This document shows, piece by piece, positions 35,248 to 43,902 of a stretch of 43,902 bases of DNA. Each line of letters starts with the position of its first letter. The first letter of the stretch is position 1. The DNA comes from Candidatus Hodarchaeota archaeon (lineage in GTDB: Archaea > Asgardarchaeota > Heimdallarchaeia > Hodarchaeales > YT1-039), in the NCBI GenBank assembly GCA_016840025.1, contig JAEOTF010000080.1, positions 1-43,902 of the forward strand, given 5' to 3'. The notes under the pieces are model-generated. The model saw nothing but the letters and a program-made list of their open reading frames with translations. It had not been told where the DNA came from and ran no database searches. A program made the position numbers and the translations under genes.

Positions 35248-36285
35248 TTAGACAGGGGAGGACATCAAGAGCATAGCCATTGCTAATGCTGGAGAAAATT
35301 CAGCTTCTCCCTTTATACCTGCATGTTGGGAATTTAGACTGATATGATTTTTTAATCCTGCTTTCTTTATTGCTTTTTCAGCTAAAAAATGCCCCGATCC
35401 CGTTATTGCTGCAGTTAATTCTTCTTCCAATCCATGAATATCTCTCACTTCTTGGATCGCCGTGGTAATTATGTCAATCTGCCGATCCATCAAATATTTA
35501 CTTAATTCTACTAATGTAGTCTTTTCAACAACTTGTAAATCACCACAAATGAACTTAGCAATCCTGCTTAGACACTCATCAATACTTGTACCCCTGCCAT
35601 CTGGGGTGTCGATTGTATATTCATCATCATTAATAAATCCAAGAACTCGATAAATATCCGCAGTACAGGCAAAATATTCAGGTGATCCCCTAATAGTAGT
35701 ATTATTGAACGGAATTCGATCCATTCCCGTTAATGCTATTAAACTCGTTCGTAAAACTCCAGTATAAAGTAGTTCAGAGTAAATAGTACGGTTAACATCA
35801 TCTTTACCCTTAGTTGTCGGTACTCCATCTATTATAGGTATAATATCAGTAGTTGTAGACCCAATATCTATGAAAAGGCAGTTTGGAAACCTTTTCCCTG
35901 CTAATGAGGCCGTTGCATGCCAATTAGCTGCAGAAACTTTGTGCCATTGATTGATTGCATCTTTCGCTGTTAAAAAATCTCCTGATACACTATAAAATTT
36001 TGCTTGAGGGAATACATTAGATATATTTTCAGTAATATACTCCACCCCCTCAGCCTTCGTATCAAAACAATCACTCAATTCCGCTGTCATGGTAACGCCC
36101 ACAGTAGCGAAATCTTTGGACATTAATTCTTTATTTTTCTTTAGAAAGCTTTTAAATTCCTTTTTCTTTTCCCAGAAAGGAAAGTACGCAGAATGGTCAA
36201 CTTCTAAGTTCAATTTTTCTCCTTTATGTTTAATTATGACGATTTTTGTATTCGCCCCCCCAATATCTAATCCCAAGACTCGCAA
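35248..36285 (-). CDS. mfnF: hydantoinase/oxoprolinase-type C1-pathway protein, MfnF-like
   Basis: 345 residues of the hydantoinase/oxoprolinase superfamily branch described as H4MPT-linked C1-transfer protein. Seen motifs are the N-terminal nucleotide loop GLDIGGANTK, VGVTMTAELSD, YSVSGDFL and ANWHATASLAGKRF, then the second loop FIDIGSTTTDIIPI. Members in methanogens include MfnF, which couples the two halves of methanofuran. Start TTG at 36285. With the MfnD-like ligase at 30259 it supports methanofuran synthesis. The intermediate genes (mfnA, B, C, E) are not here. Confidence 0.68.
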   Translation of the reverse strand: MRVLGLDIGGANTKIVIIKHKGEKLNLEVDHSAYFPFWEKKKEFKSFLKKNKELMSKDFATVGVTMTAELSDCFDTKAEGVEYITENISNVFPQAKFYSVSGDFLTAKDAINQWHKVSAANWHATASLAGKRFPNCLFIDIGSTTTDIIPIIDGVPTTKGKDDVNRTIYSELLYTGVLRTSLIALTGMDRIPFNNTTIRGSPEYFACTADIYRVLGFINDDEYTIDTPDGRGTSIDECLSRIAKFICGDLQVVEKTTLVELSKYLMDRQIDIITTAIQEVRDIHGLEEELTAAITGSGHFLAEKAIKKAGLKNHISLNSQHAGIKGEAEFSPALAMAMLLMSSPV

Positions 36286-36512
36286 ATTCTATCCCGTCGC
36301 CTTTTTGAAATATTTTTATTTATAAACTCTTCTTTATCTGCATAATTTCGTAATCAGGGGAATTTAGTCTTTTTTTAGTAACATTATCCACGAATTTAAT
36401 ACTATCACGAATCAATAAAGTAATATCTCCAATAAGCTTTTATGAATGACCTCGGAGATAATTATTTACAAATCTCTGTTTTCTTTCAAGAAAACAGGTG
36501 GATGGATTTATT

Positions 36513-38993
36513 ATGTTAAGACGTGTCGATTCTAAACCAATAGCATTAATCACTTTAGTATTACTGGTGCTATTTCTTGCTCCACTTCTTAGTGTTGAAC
36601 CAGTAAATGAGTCAAAAGCCGCTGTTTCATCAAAGATAAATGAAATACCAATTGAATTTTCCCATAGTGAAGATTTTTCTATAGCTGTGGGCGAATATCA
36701 GGTTGAAGCAGAAGGTTTTAACGGTTCTGAGTTTCTTGAGGGATTGAATACTTTCAATCTGACAGGAGCCGATGTATTCATGGGGTCAGATTTAATCCCC
36801 AATTTTGCAGGTTCAATACCCGGGTCATCAAATTTATACTACCTTACAGTTAATATCACCGAATCCTATATTAAATCCGATCACGATAGTGGGATAGGTT
36901 CACTTGGATATGGTGAAATTTATTTTAAAATTTGGGTGAATGGAAACTATACCCGATATCCAGAAAGCGGGGAGATTTCAGTGGATGATGACACTACACT
37001 TGATATGGATGTTATCGCATTCCAAGGCTGGACATGGAATACTACAGTAATGATAGAAGTTTGGGAGTCAGATTTTCCCGACCCTGATGAAAACCTCGGT
37101 AAAATTACATATACCACGGAAAATTTGGAAAACAGTACCATTGAATTTCAAACTGACATTGGTGACGCCAATGCTACTATAAAATTCATTGTAACTGACA
37201 CCAAAACAACAATCACTGCCGAAGAATTATTGTGGGGTTATCAACCGTATCTCTATATTGATGATGAAACTAGCGGAACGGAAGGACCCAATGGGATTTA
37301 TGGGCGTGTGTGTATTGGGTATGATAATGAAGTAGCTACAACTCTCTGGGCACTCCAATATTTCTTCTTCTGGGAAAAAGAGACCTTTGGGAGCGGTTTA
37401 GCAGAAATACAGATTCATAAATATGATTATGAAGAGTTTTTAATCTTTTTAGATCCTGCAGATATTACTAAACCTGTAAGGATCGTTTTTGACCAAGCAC
37501 AAAATCCTCTCTATCCCGAACATGAATATGCCATTTACGAAAGTAATCCTGCAGCCACAGGGAACTTTAATCAGACAGTAAATTTCACCGAAAGCTTCCA
37601 CCCCTTTTTAGGTACAAATTTAACAATTGATTATACAGTTTATGATCTCAGTTCTCTAAATACCGACTTTATTCCCTCTCAACTTGGCGCTCAAACGCTT
37701 AAACTTACAATAGATACATTTTATCATGCTTTCGATAGTGGTGAGGGATCCAATGAGACTTCTTACCATTATGAAGTACAAGAACTGACAGATTCTATCT
37801 TAAAAGATTGGTATGGTCATTTGAATGAGTCCTTGAATGGAAATATTCTTAATATTCCAGTAATTGATTATACCACCCCTGAAATTTCACCTTTTACCTT
37901 TGATGTCTCCAATCCTTTTCAACGTCCCTATCTCATCAATGCTTGGTCAAATGTAATGGATGACCTAGATGCTTTTGCTAATGCGCAAACCACAGATATC
38001 ACTATAGCAGCTGAGTTGAATATTACTGTAACTATGGCAATAGAAGGGCTTCTAACCATTGAATATCCAGAAACAGTCTTACCTGGCGAATCATATCACC
38101 TGAATTATTCTATTGAGATGTATGATGATAAATTGAAATTAGAAACAGCCTACGATCTAGGACTCAATGTTTCAACCAACTTTTGGTTTTTAGGCGGCGA
38201 TTTTCAGATACTCCAAAACGGATCATTTACAGTAAATGTTCCATTATCTACGATTAATAGTCTACTTGATGCCCTTGGGATATCACATCAAGATTTTGCC
38301 GATAAAATTGTAGATAAAATTAACCAATATCTGCCTATAGACTATCTAGAACTGGAACATATGCTAGTTTCCCCTCAATTATTAGGAACAGTCTTGAATG
38401 CTTCCACTCGTCTTCATCTCTGGAATTTGGCTAAAGATTATATCCCGCCAATAGTTAGTACTCTTGCACCACAGATTTACCCTGCCATTACAGTGTTGTT
38501 TAAGATTCTCGATAAAATTATCTCTCATATAGATATACAAGCACAATTCATTCTTCAAACAATGATCACTGGGGATATTTCTCTATCTGACACTAATCAA
38601 GCACAGCTTAGCCAGAGTACGATTGAATTCAATGAATCTGCCGCGGAAGTTCCGATAGGATTGACAATAGCTACTACACCGACTAACCCGAATCTACAAG
38701 TTACGTTGAATAATATTTCAAATGGTGTGAATTTCTTTATTGATTGGTACTTTGATGCAGGTTTAGAAGAACCATTTAGCTATTTTATCGATGATTTCCG
38801 AATATATATCGGGCAATATCCTTCCTATGAAATGGCATTACCAGAGGGTTTAATTGAAGCAAATGTTAGCTCTATCACTATCGATATGAGCATCTCTGGG
38901 GTTTCTGAGATTCCTGTCTTCAATTTCCTAGCTCTAAATTCCATCACTATCGCAATCATAGCTTTGGTATTGAGGAGAAAGAAGAAAAGCTAA
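36513..38993 (+). CDS. large secreted surface glycoprotein with C-terminal anchor
   Basis: About 826 residues: a signal peptide (about 1-38), a long extracellular region with very many N-x-S/T sequons (NGS, NLT, NIT, NYT, NTT, NST, NAT, NQT, NET and others), then SEIPVFNFLALNSITIAIIA and LVLRRKKKS. The acidic segment WESDFPDPDENLG near residue 190 looks like a calcium-binding or C2-like loop region, and repeated strands follow. Three further hydrophobic stretches are ordinary beta-core, not membrane. ATG at 36513 chosen because AGGTGGAT (36496-36503) is 9 nt upstream; GTG at 36498 lies inside that site. It may be an S-layer-type or receptor protein; no enzymatic motif seen. Confidence 0.75.
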   Translation: MLRRVDSKPIALITLVLLVLFLAPLLSVEPVNESKAAVSSKINEIPIEFSHSEDFSIAVGEYQVEAEGFNGSEFLEGLNTFNLTGADVFMGSDLIPNFAGSIPGSSNLYYLTVNITESYIKSDHDSGIGSLGYGEIYFKIWVNGNYTRYPESGEISVDDDTTLDMDVIAFQGWTWNTTVMIEVWESDFPDPDENLGKITYTTENLENSTIEFQTDIGDANATIKFIVTDTKTTITAEELLWGYQPYLYIDDETSGTEGPNGIYGRVCIGYDNEVATTLWALQYFFFWEKETFGSGLAEIQIHKYDYEEFLIFLDPADITKPVRIVFDQAQNPLYPEHEYAIYESNPAATGNFNQTVNFTESFHPFLGTNLTIDYTVYDLSSLNTDFIPSQLGAQTLKLTIDTFYHAFDSGEGSNETSYHYEVQELTDSILKDWYGHLNESLNGNILNIPVIDYTTPEISPFTFDVSNPFQRPYLINAWSNVMDDLDAFANAQTTDITIAAELNITVTMAIEGLLTIEYPETVLPGESYHLNYSIEMYDDKLKLETAYDLGLNVSTNFWFLGGDFQILQNGSFTVNVPLSTINSLLDALGISHQDFADKIVDKINQYLPIDYLELEHMLVSPQLLGTVLNASTRLHLWNLAKDYIPPIVSTLAPQIYPAITVLFKILDKIISHIDIQAQFILQTMITGDISLSDTNQAQLSQSTIEFNESAAEVPIGLTIATTPTNPNLQVTLNNISNGVNFFIDWYFDAGLEEPFSYFIDDFRIYIGQYPSYEMALPEGLIEANVSSITIDMSISGVSEIPVFNFLALNSITIAIIALVLRRKKKS

Positions 38994-39293
38994 TCATTTG
39001 GCCTCAGGGAACAATATATCAGAAAATTTCATACTTTAAATTTTCACAGGAATCTTATTTAACCCCCTTTCTTTTTTTCTTTACTAATTAATCTAATTTT
39101 TCGGATAAATATTGAGACCTGCTCCCATTTTCAGATATTTATAACTCTTAATGAGTGACATGGCTAATTGAGTTCCAAAGATATTAATTTACTCTAATGA
39201 TTAGATTTTACCATGTTATAGATTAAAATAAGTAAATAGGAACTCTTTTACTCCCTCTCGCTTAAGTCTAGTCTTATTCTGTTCTTTGTTTAC

Positions 39294-39680
39294 CTAGACT
39301 TTTCTAGCGTTAATGATTCCGTGCTGACCTGGTCTTGATGTTACGACCACAGCCCCAGCTTTGGTTTGGATAATTGCCCCTTTTGTAATAATTTTTCGAC
39401 GTGAAAAGTCTTTATTTGCTGGATTCTCTTGGACATCTAGAATATCTGCGATAAATGACCTTCCTGTCTCAGGATCATTGACATTTACTTTATCTATTCT
39501 AAGAAGTCGCGTCTTTGAATTTCCTCCACGGGTACGGATGCGTTTCTTTCGTGGTTCACCTACTAATGTTTCAGCTGGAGGTCGCCCTAGTTCCCTTTTG
39601 CGTTTACCTCTTGCATGTTTGTATTTTCCGCCTGTGGGCTTTCGCTTAGATCGTCCTTGCCATTGAACCATGCTTTTCAT
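39294..39680 (-). CDS. rps8e: 30S ribosomal protein S8e
   Basis: 128 residues. [20 protein letters not shown] at the start, then [15 protein letters not shown] and [17 protein letters not shown], and at the end [20 protein letters not shown] followed by PGQHG, are the diagnostic eS8 sequence. It is a small-subunit protein found in archaea and eukaryotes. The ATG at 39680 gives MKSMVQWQG; the ATG at 39671 (MVQWQG) is equally good since archaeal eS8 commonly begins M-x-W-Q-G. The gene is solitary, upstream of a convergent surface-protein gene and divergent from the gene at 40101. Confidence 0.95.
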   Translation of the reverse strand: MKSMVQWQGRSKRKPTGGKYKHARGKRKRELGRPPAETLVGEPRKKRIRTRGGNSKTRLLRIDKVNVNDPETGRSFIADILDVQENPANKDFSRRKIITKGAIIQTKAGAVVVTSRPGQHGIINARKV

Positions 39681-40100
39681 TCCTTTAAGGGTAAATCCAG
39701 TAACTGAGGCTAAGATTTTATGGAAAGATGCCCAAGAATGCCTCTTGTCTTGGGCAAGGGATGAATTGGGCTTTTAAGGTGGATCTTTATAAAGATTCGC
39801 TGAAACAATTATGCAGATTTGTCATTTTAGCCCGAACTAATACTTAGAAATGCATTCCGAGCTTCTATTACACTTATTTTTCTATTAACTCTTTAAAAAA
39901 CTCCAAAATCTGTGTTTTTTTAGATATTCACCGTTAATTGCTGTTACACAATTCAATAGTTTTTGTATTGAGATTAAGCTATGCCTCGTTCCGTGGAAGC
40001 GTTATAGTTTACACGACAATATATATTATGTTATTATAAACTACTTATATATACAATGTTAATATAAATTAATGTATACAGAGCATAGGAGATTGAAATT
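39681..40100. other. intergenic region between rps8e and the propeller gene
   Basis: 420 bp without a gene. TTTATAAA near 39785-39793 can serve as TATA box for rps8e on the minus strand, leaving a ~100-nt leader. On the plus strand TATATATACAATG and further AT-rich tracts near 40045-40060 may supply the promoter for the 40101 gene, with GGAGATT about 8 nt before its ATG. Nothing else is recognised. Confidence 0.4.
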
Positions 40101-41638
40101 ATGAATACTTTCAAAATTAATTTAACAATAGCGTTTTTTTAATCTTTGTTTCATTACTGGGGGTTAATTCCAACAATAACTCCTTTGTTGAATTACGAAA
40201 AATTTCAGATGTTTCAACAAATAGCGATCTTTCTACTAAAAGTATGTTAACTGATGTAGTCAATAGTAATGTGACATTTTCAACATATTTGGGGGGAACA
40301 GGGGCTGAATCCGGTATAAGTTCTTCCCTTTACTATTTAGCTGATATAGATGTTGACTCCGATGGAAACATCGTTGTTGTTGGTCGCACATCAGCCAATG
40401 ACTTCCCTACTGTGAATGCCTTCCAAGAGAGTCGTAATGGAAGTATTGACGCAATTGTAACCAAATTTAATCCTACAGGTACGGTGATTTTTTCGACCTA
40501 TTTAGGCGGCATTGGAGATGATTGTGCAACAGCTGTAGCTTTTGATAATGAGGGTAACATTATTGTAGGAGGGACTACTAGGTCTACTAACTTTCCTGTT
40601 GTCAATGCATTTCAGAATAACCACAATGCTGGAGGAAACTTAGATGCTTATGTAACCGTTTTTTCTTGTGATGGTCAGTTTTTAAAATTTTCCAGCTACT
40701 TAAGAAGTAGAGGTAGCGATTCAGGACGAGGAATTGGTTTTGATGCTGCTAATAATGTTATTGTAACAGGAGGTGTAGGTGCGGATGGGATAAACACCTC
40801 AGGGGTAATTCAAGAGACTTTTAGCGGAGGATCTCAGGATCTGATGGTTGTAAAATATGATGTTAACGGAGCGTTAATTTGGTCTACCTATATTGGTGGA
40901 GATGATGGAGATAGAGGAGATGATTTGTGTATTGATGTAAATGGAAATATTATTGTAAATATTATTGTAAATATTATTGTAACTGGCTATACCTATTCTA
41001 ACAATTTCCCCAAGAAAGATGCAGTTCAAAAGAAAATAGCTGGGTGGAAAGATGCCTTCATAATTAAAATTAATCCAGAAGGAGATACCCTTCTATTTTC
41101 CACTTTTATTGGTGGAACTGGACATGATTGGGGTTATGCAGTAGCTGTTGATAGTAAGGGTAATATATTACTAACTGGAGAAACTTCGGCCGGGAGTTTT
41201 CCGACGGTTAATGCTTACTTCGAGGCATATGGGGGAGGTCCCCATGATGTTTTCGTTACACAAATTCAAAGAGATGGGAGTGCCATCCAGTTCTCGACAT
41301 TTATTGGTGGCTATCAGGATGATATTGGCTCTGGTATTGCTTTGATTTCAGGTGATGAAATTGTCATTTGTGGATATACAACCTCAGAGAACTTCCCAAC
41401 AGGAAATGCGTTTCTCACTGAGCATCAAGGGGAATATGACATGTTTCTTTCCAAATTAGCTCCAATTTCAGTTGAAAAAACTACTACTTCAATAACTTCT
41501 ACTGATCTTACCACCATTTCAACTACTATTGAAACAGAGACAGAAACAGCTTCAACACCGTTTTTTGAATCACCTTTCATTATCCTAAGCATGGTTTCTT
41601 TAGTTATTTTCATCAGATGGAAGCTCTACAAAAATTAA
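40101..41638 (+). CDS. SBBP-type beta-propeller surface protein, frameshifted after the signal peptide start
   Basis: From ATG 40101 (GGAG about 8 nt before) the frame reads MNTFKINLTIAFF and hits TAA in a run of seven T (40134-40140). Adding one T restores IAFFLIFVSLLGVNSNNNS, a normal signal peptide, and then joins the long frame without interruption. Without this, the frame starts inside the protein and lacks an export signal. The body has about seven repeats of F-S-T-(Y/F)-(L/I)-G-G ... D ... GNI-x-V-x-G-x-T-x-S-x-x-FP, the SBBP beta-propeller pattern. A Thr/Ser-rich stalk and C-terminal helix (PFIILSMVSLVIFI) anchor it. The frameshift may be biological (slippage or phase variation), a true lesion, or a sequencing error. 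Confidence 0.75.
40946..40981 (+). repeat. in-frame 12-bp repeat, three units, in the propeller gene
   Basis: AATATTATTGTA occurs three times in a row and encodes N-I-I-V three times, lengthening one propeller strand (GNIIVNIIVNIIVTG) where neighbouring repeats have only one such unit. This looks like a recent replication-slippage expansion. Confidence 0.85.
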
Positions 41639-41838
41639 GAAATTTTTTGTAGAATATTGCAAAAATAAACAGATTTAATATGGGATAAAGACACTTCCTT
41701 CCTTGTCCCTTAACTTTTTCTTTTTTCGAGTGTTTTTAAGCCTCATTAACAGAAAAAATCGAAACAATCTTAAAATCTCTTTTACCAGCCCCTTTTTGTT
41801 TCCACCAAGATAGAATAAGAGCTTATTAGGCGATTTTC

Positions 41839-42876
41839 ATGCGCAAAGGCTTTGTAGAACTTATGCACGGCGACGGCGGTCGCTCCATGGATGATTTTAT
41901 CGGAAAATATATTTTAAATAAGTTTAATAAAATTAAGACCCCTCAAGGAGTTGGATTAGACGCATTAGATGACGGTGCAGCGATAAAATTACCAGATGGA
42001 CGTTATTTCGTCACAAGCATAGATGCGCATGTTATAAATCCTCCTTTCTTTCCAGGAGGGGACATTGGTCGCTTAGCTATTGCAGGTACCGTCAACGATG
42101 TTGCAGTAATGGGAGCAAAACCTTTAGCCATTACCGATGCCTTAATTTTGGAAGAAGGCTTTCCTCTTTTCGATCTGGAGACAATCATGGAGTCTATGAA
42201 TGAGACTGCTATTGAGGCTGATGTTGCATTAGTCGGCGGTGATACAAAAGTCATGCCGCGTAAAGAGATTGATAAAATTGCAGTTATAACTTCAGGTTTT
42301 GGAATTACATATACAGATCAAATTATTCTTGATTCAGGTGCGAATCCGGGAGACAAGATAATTTGCACAGGAACCATTGCTGAACATGAACTTGCCGTTT
42401 TAGTAAGCCGTGAAAAGATCAAAGTTCAATCAAAAATACAAAGTGATGTAACCCCATTAAATCGCCTGATAGGGGAAGTTTATGAGACATTAGGCAGTGA
42501 TATCATTACTGCAGCCAAAGATATTACACGAGGAGGTCTGGCTGCTATTACAAATGAGATCGCAGTCAAATCAAATGTTTCCCTATGGTTAAAGGAGACT
42601 AAAATCCCTATTCAAGACTCTGTTCTTCATCTTTGTGAGATGCTAGGCGTTAATCCTCTAAATATGGCAAACGAGGGTAAAATATTGCTTACTTGTCGCC
42701 CTGAGAAGGCGGAAGAAATTTTAAGTGTATTTACCAATTTTGAGGAAGGTAAAAACGCAAAAATCATTGGTGAATGTCGTCGAACACACGCAAAAAGCGT
42801 TATTCTAGAAACAGAGGTAGGTGGAAAAAGGATACTCCGTAGACCCGTTGCTCGTTCTCTTCCTAGAATCTGTTAG
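41839..42876 (+). CDS. hypE: hydrogenase maturation protein HypE
   Basis: 345 residues of the AIR-synthase-like HypE family. N-terminal MHGDGGRSMDDFI, a LDDGAAIKLPDGRYFVTSID strand with the ATP/metal aspartates, GDIGRLAIAGTVNDVAVMGA and VALVGGDTKVM, then AAKDITRGGLAAITNEIA, are diagnostic. The last residues are R-S-L-P-R-I-C: the C-terminal cysteine that receives the carbamoyl group and is dehydrated to thiocyanate, the source of the cyanide ligands of [NiFe]-hydrogenase. ATG at 41839. None of hypA/B/C/D/F is in the window. Confidence 0.95.
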   Translation: MRKGFVELMHGDGGRSMDDFIGKYILNKFNKIKTPQGVGLDALDDGAAIKLPDGRYFVTSIDAHVINPPFFPGGDIGRLAIAGTVNDVAVMGAKPLAITDALILEEGFPLFDLETIMESMNETAIEADVALVGGDTKVMPRKEIDKIAVITSGFGITYTDQIILDSGANPGDKIICTGTIAEHELAVLVSREKIKVQSKIQSDVTPLNRLIGEVYETLGSDIITAAKDITRGGLAAITNEIAVKSNVSLWLKETKIPIQDSVLHLCEMLGVNPLNMANEGKILLTCRPEKAEEILSVFTNFEEGKNAKIIGECRRTHAKSVILETEVGGKRILRRPVARSLPRIC

Positions 42877-43068
42877 GTCTAAAAAGCGTTATTCTATCGT
42901 TTAATCTAAGTACAAAACGTAAATAGGCCATTAGACAAGTCGATCATCAAAAACGTGGATTTGTTTCTTTTTCATAGGAATGATCAAAATCTTTCAAAAA
43001 AGGTCATCCTTATTTGTGGATGAATTCTTTACTTTCCTATGTAGTGAAACGAGAAGGAGGTCATAACA

Positions 43069-43902
43069 ATAGGGTCTTTCTCTGTCATTCCCCCCATTTC
43101 GGTTAAGGGCACATCGAAAATAGAACTGGACTCTCCAATAATCAAAGAAATACGAGTAGATTCTTCTTCCATTGCAATTGATTTAGATCCCGTGGCTGCT
43201 CGTTCTAATGACCTTCTACCAGATATTAAACTTATATCTTGGGGGGAAAAACATATTCATGAGTTAAACTATGTAGATGAACTGTCAACATGCTTCCCCC
43301 GTCTTTCTCAAACTGCAATTTTAGAATATCTAGCTGTAGGAACAGATACTCACATAGTTTCTCATCTAGAAATTCCTGAATCGCCGTATCTCGGTCTTTT
43401 TACCACAACTCTGTTTCCCTTTTCGTTATATACTCAATCCGGTCGATTGGCATCTCGTGCTTATGGACTCCAAGAAATTCCAAGAGGATTTATTCGTATT
43501 CTCGAACAAATGACTGCAGAATCATTAGAAGGGCAATCGGAGCAAACTGTTGCCAGTTTTCGGGAGAATGTTTTGGAGCCAACTTCAAATGAATTTCAGA
43601 AGGTTACTAAGAAGTCAGAGCTCATGCGAATGTCGCAGAGTCCAGAGTTGATGGAAAAGATAAAACGTGCATTAGAGGCCACAGAGCAGATTGTACAAAT
43701 ATTTGAAGGGATATTTAAGAAGATAGAAGAACGGGAATGGGTTTACTTCTCAATCATAGCTCCTTTACTTCGTAATGTTCGATTTCAAAAATATCTAGAA
43801 GAATTTTGCGACATTAAGCGCAAAAAAAACCAGTTAGAATTAAAAGTGGTTAAAACAAAACAGATTCCCGCAGATCAGTTCATTCATCCCTTAGTAGCAC
43901 TA
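43069..43902 (+). CDS. unidentified cytosolic protein, partial at window end, likely AUA start
   Basis: A long open frame runs from 43048 to the window edge without a stop (about 278 codons from 43069). Its reading: VIPPISVKGTSKIELD, VDELSTCFPRLSQTAILEYL, LGLFTTTLFPFSLYTQSGRL, then a helical, charged region (KIKRALEATEQIVQIFEGI). No ATG, GTG or TTG occurs in frame between the upstream stop (43045-43047) and a GTG about 45 codons in. A strong AGGAGG (43055-43060) has ideal 8-nt spacing to AUA at 43069, so AUA is the probable start. No signal peptide or membrane helix is seen. I do not recognise the family. Confidence 0.6.
   Translation, partial: MGSFSVIPPISVKGTSKIELDSPIIKEIRVDSSSIAIDLDPVAARSNDLLPDIKLISWGEKHIHELNYVDELSTCFPRLSQTAILEYLAVGTDTHIVSHLEIPESPYLGLFTTTLFPFSLYTQSGRLASRAYGLQEIPRGFIRILEQMTAESLEGQSEQTVASFRENVLEPTSNEFQKVTKKSELMRMSQSPELMEKIKRALEATEQIVQIFEGIFKKIEEREWVYFSIIAPLLRNVRFQKYLEEFCDIKRKKNQLELKVVKTKQIPADQFIHPLVAL

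Overview
The window is a stretch of an archaeal chromosome, most probably from an Asgard (Promethearchaeota) lineage. It carries an archaeal 16S rRNA gene, archaeal RNA polymerase subunit K and ribosomal protein S8e, methanofuran-pathway and hydrogenase-maturation genes. Alongside these are eukaryote-like proteins: three different small GTPases, an ESCRT-II-like EAP30 protein and an SNM1/Artemis-type nuclease. Base composition is AT-rich apart from the rRNA and tRNA genes. I could not assign it to a class within Asgard.

Layout. 0.2-4.4 kb: a Ras-like GTPase, then surface-protein genes with signal peptides and C-terminal membrane anchors, interspersed with two broken copies of the 3' end of an ABC permease gene. 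4.4-7.6 kb: the intact permease with its ATPase. 7.7-13.7 kb: a ribbon-helix-helix-like/membrane-protein pair, a PH-like membrane protein, ndk, rsmB, an AmmeMemoRadiSam radical SAM enzyme, an intron-containing tRNA-Val(CAC) and an SNM1-like nuclease. 13.7-16.2 kb: a solitary 16S rRNA gene with a long structured leader and a terminator-like hairpin, and no 23S behind it. 16.5-19.5 kb: three small surface proteins and a second GTPase. 20.0-26.6 kb: an SF1 helicase, an N6-adenine DNA methyltransferase, two small zinc-binding proteins and an N4-cytosine-type methyltransferase. 26.6-29.1 kb: an AT-rich stretch with no convincing gene. 29.1-36.3 kb: rpoK, an EAP30-like protein, an MfnD-like ATP-grasp ligase with a coupled small membrane protein, a DNA glycosylase, a HhH-GTPase-roadblock-like fusion, an SDR enzyme and an MfnF-like protein. 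36.5-43.9 kb: a large surface glycoprotein, rps8e, a frameshifted beta-propeller surface protein, hypE, and a partial gene that appears to start at AUA.

The strongest finding is a 33-nt insertion in the 790 loop of the 16S rRNA. It folds into a textbook bulge-helix-bulge (3-nt bulge, 4-bp helix, 3-nt bulge), and removal by the canonical cuts restores the universal ATTAGATACCC sequence exactly. It is very likely an unusually short archaeal rRNA intron. It splits the binding site of the common 806R primer, and the same gene also mismatches 515F, so standard amplicon surveys would tend to miss this organism.

The genes suggest an archaeon with a methanofuran-dependent C1 pathway (MfnD-like, MfnF-like), nickel-iron hydrogenase maturation (HypE), an elaborate N-glycosylated surface, and ESCRT- and small-GTPase-type machinery. 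All identifications come from reading motifs by eye; no database search was run.
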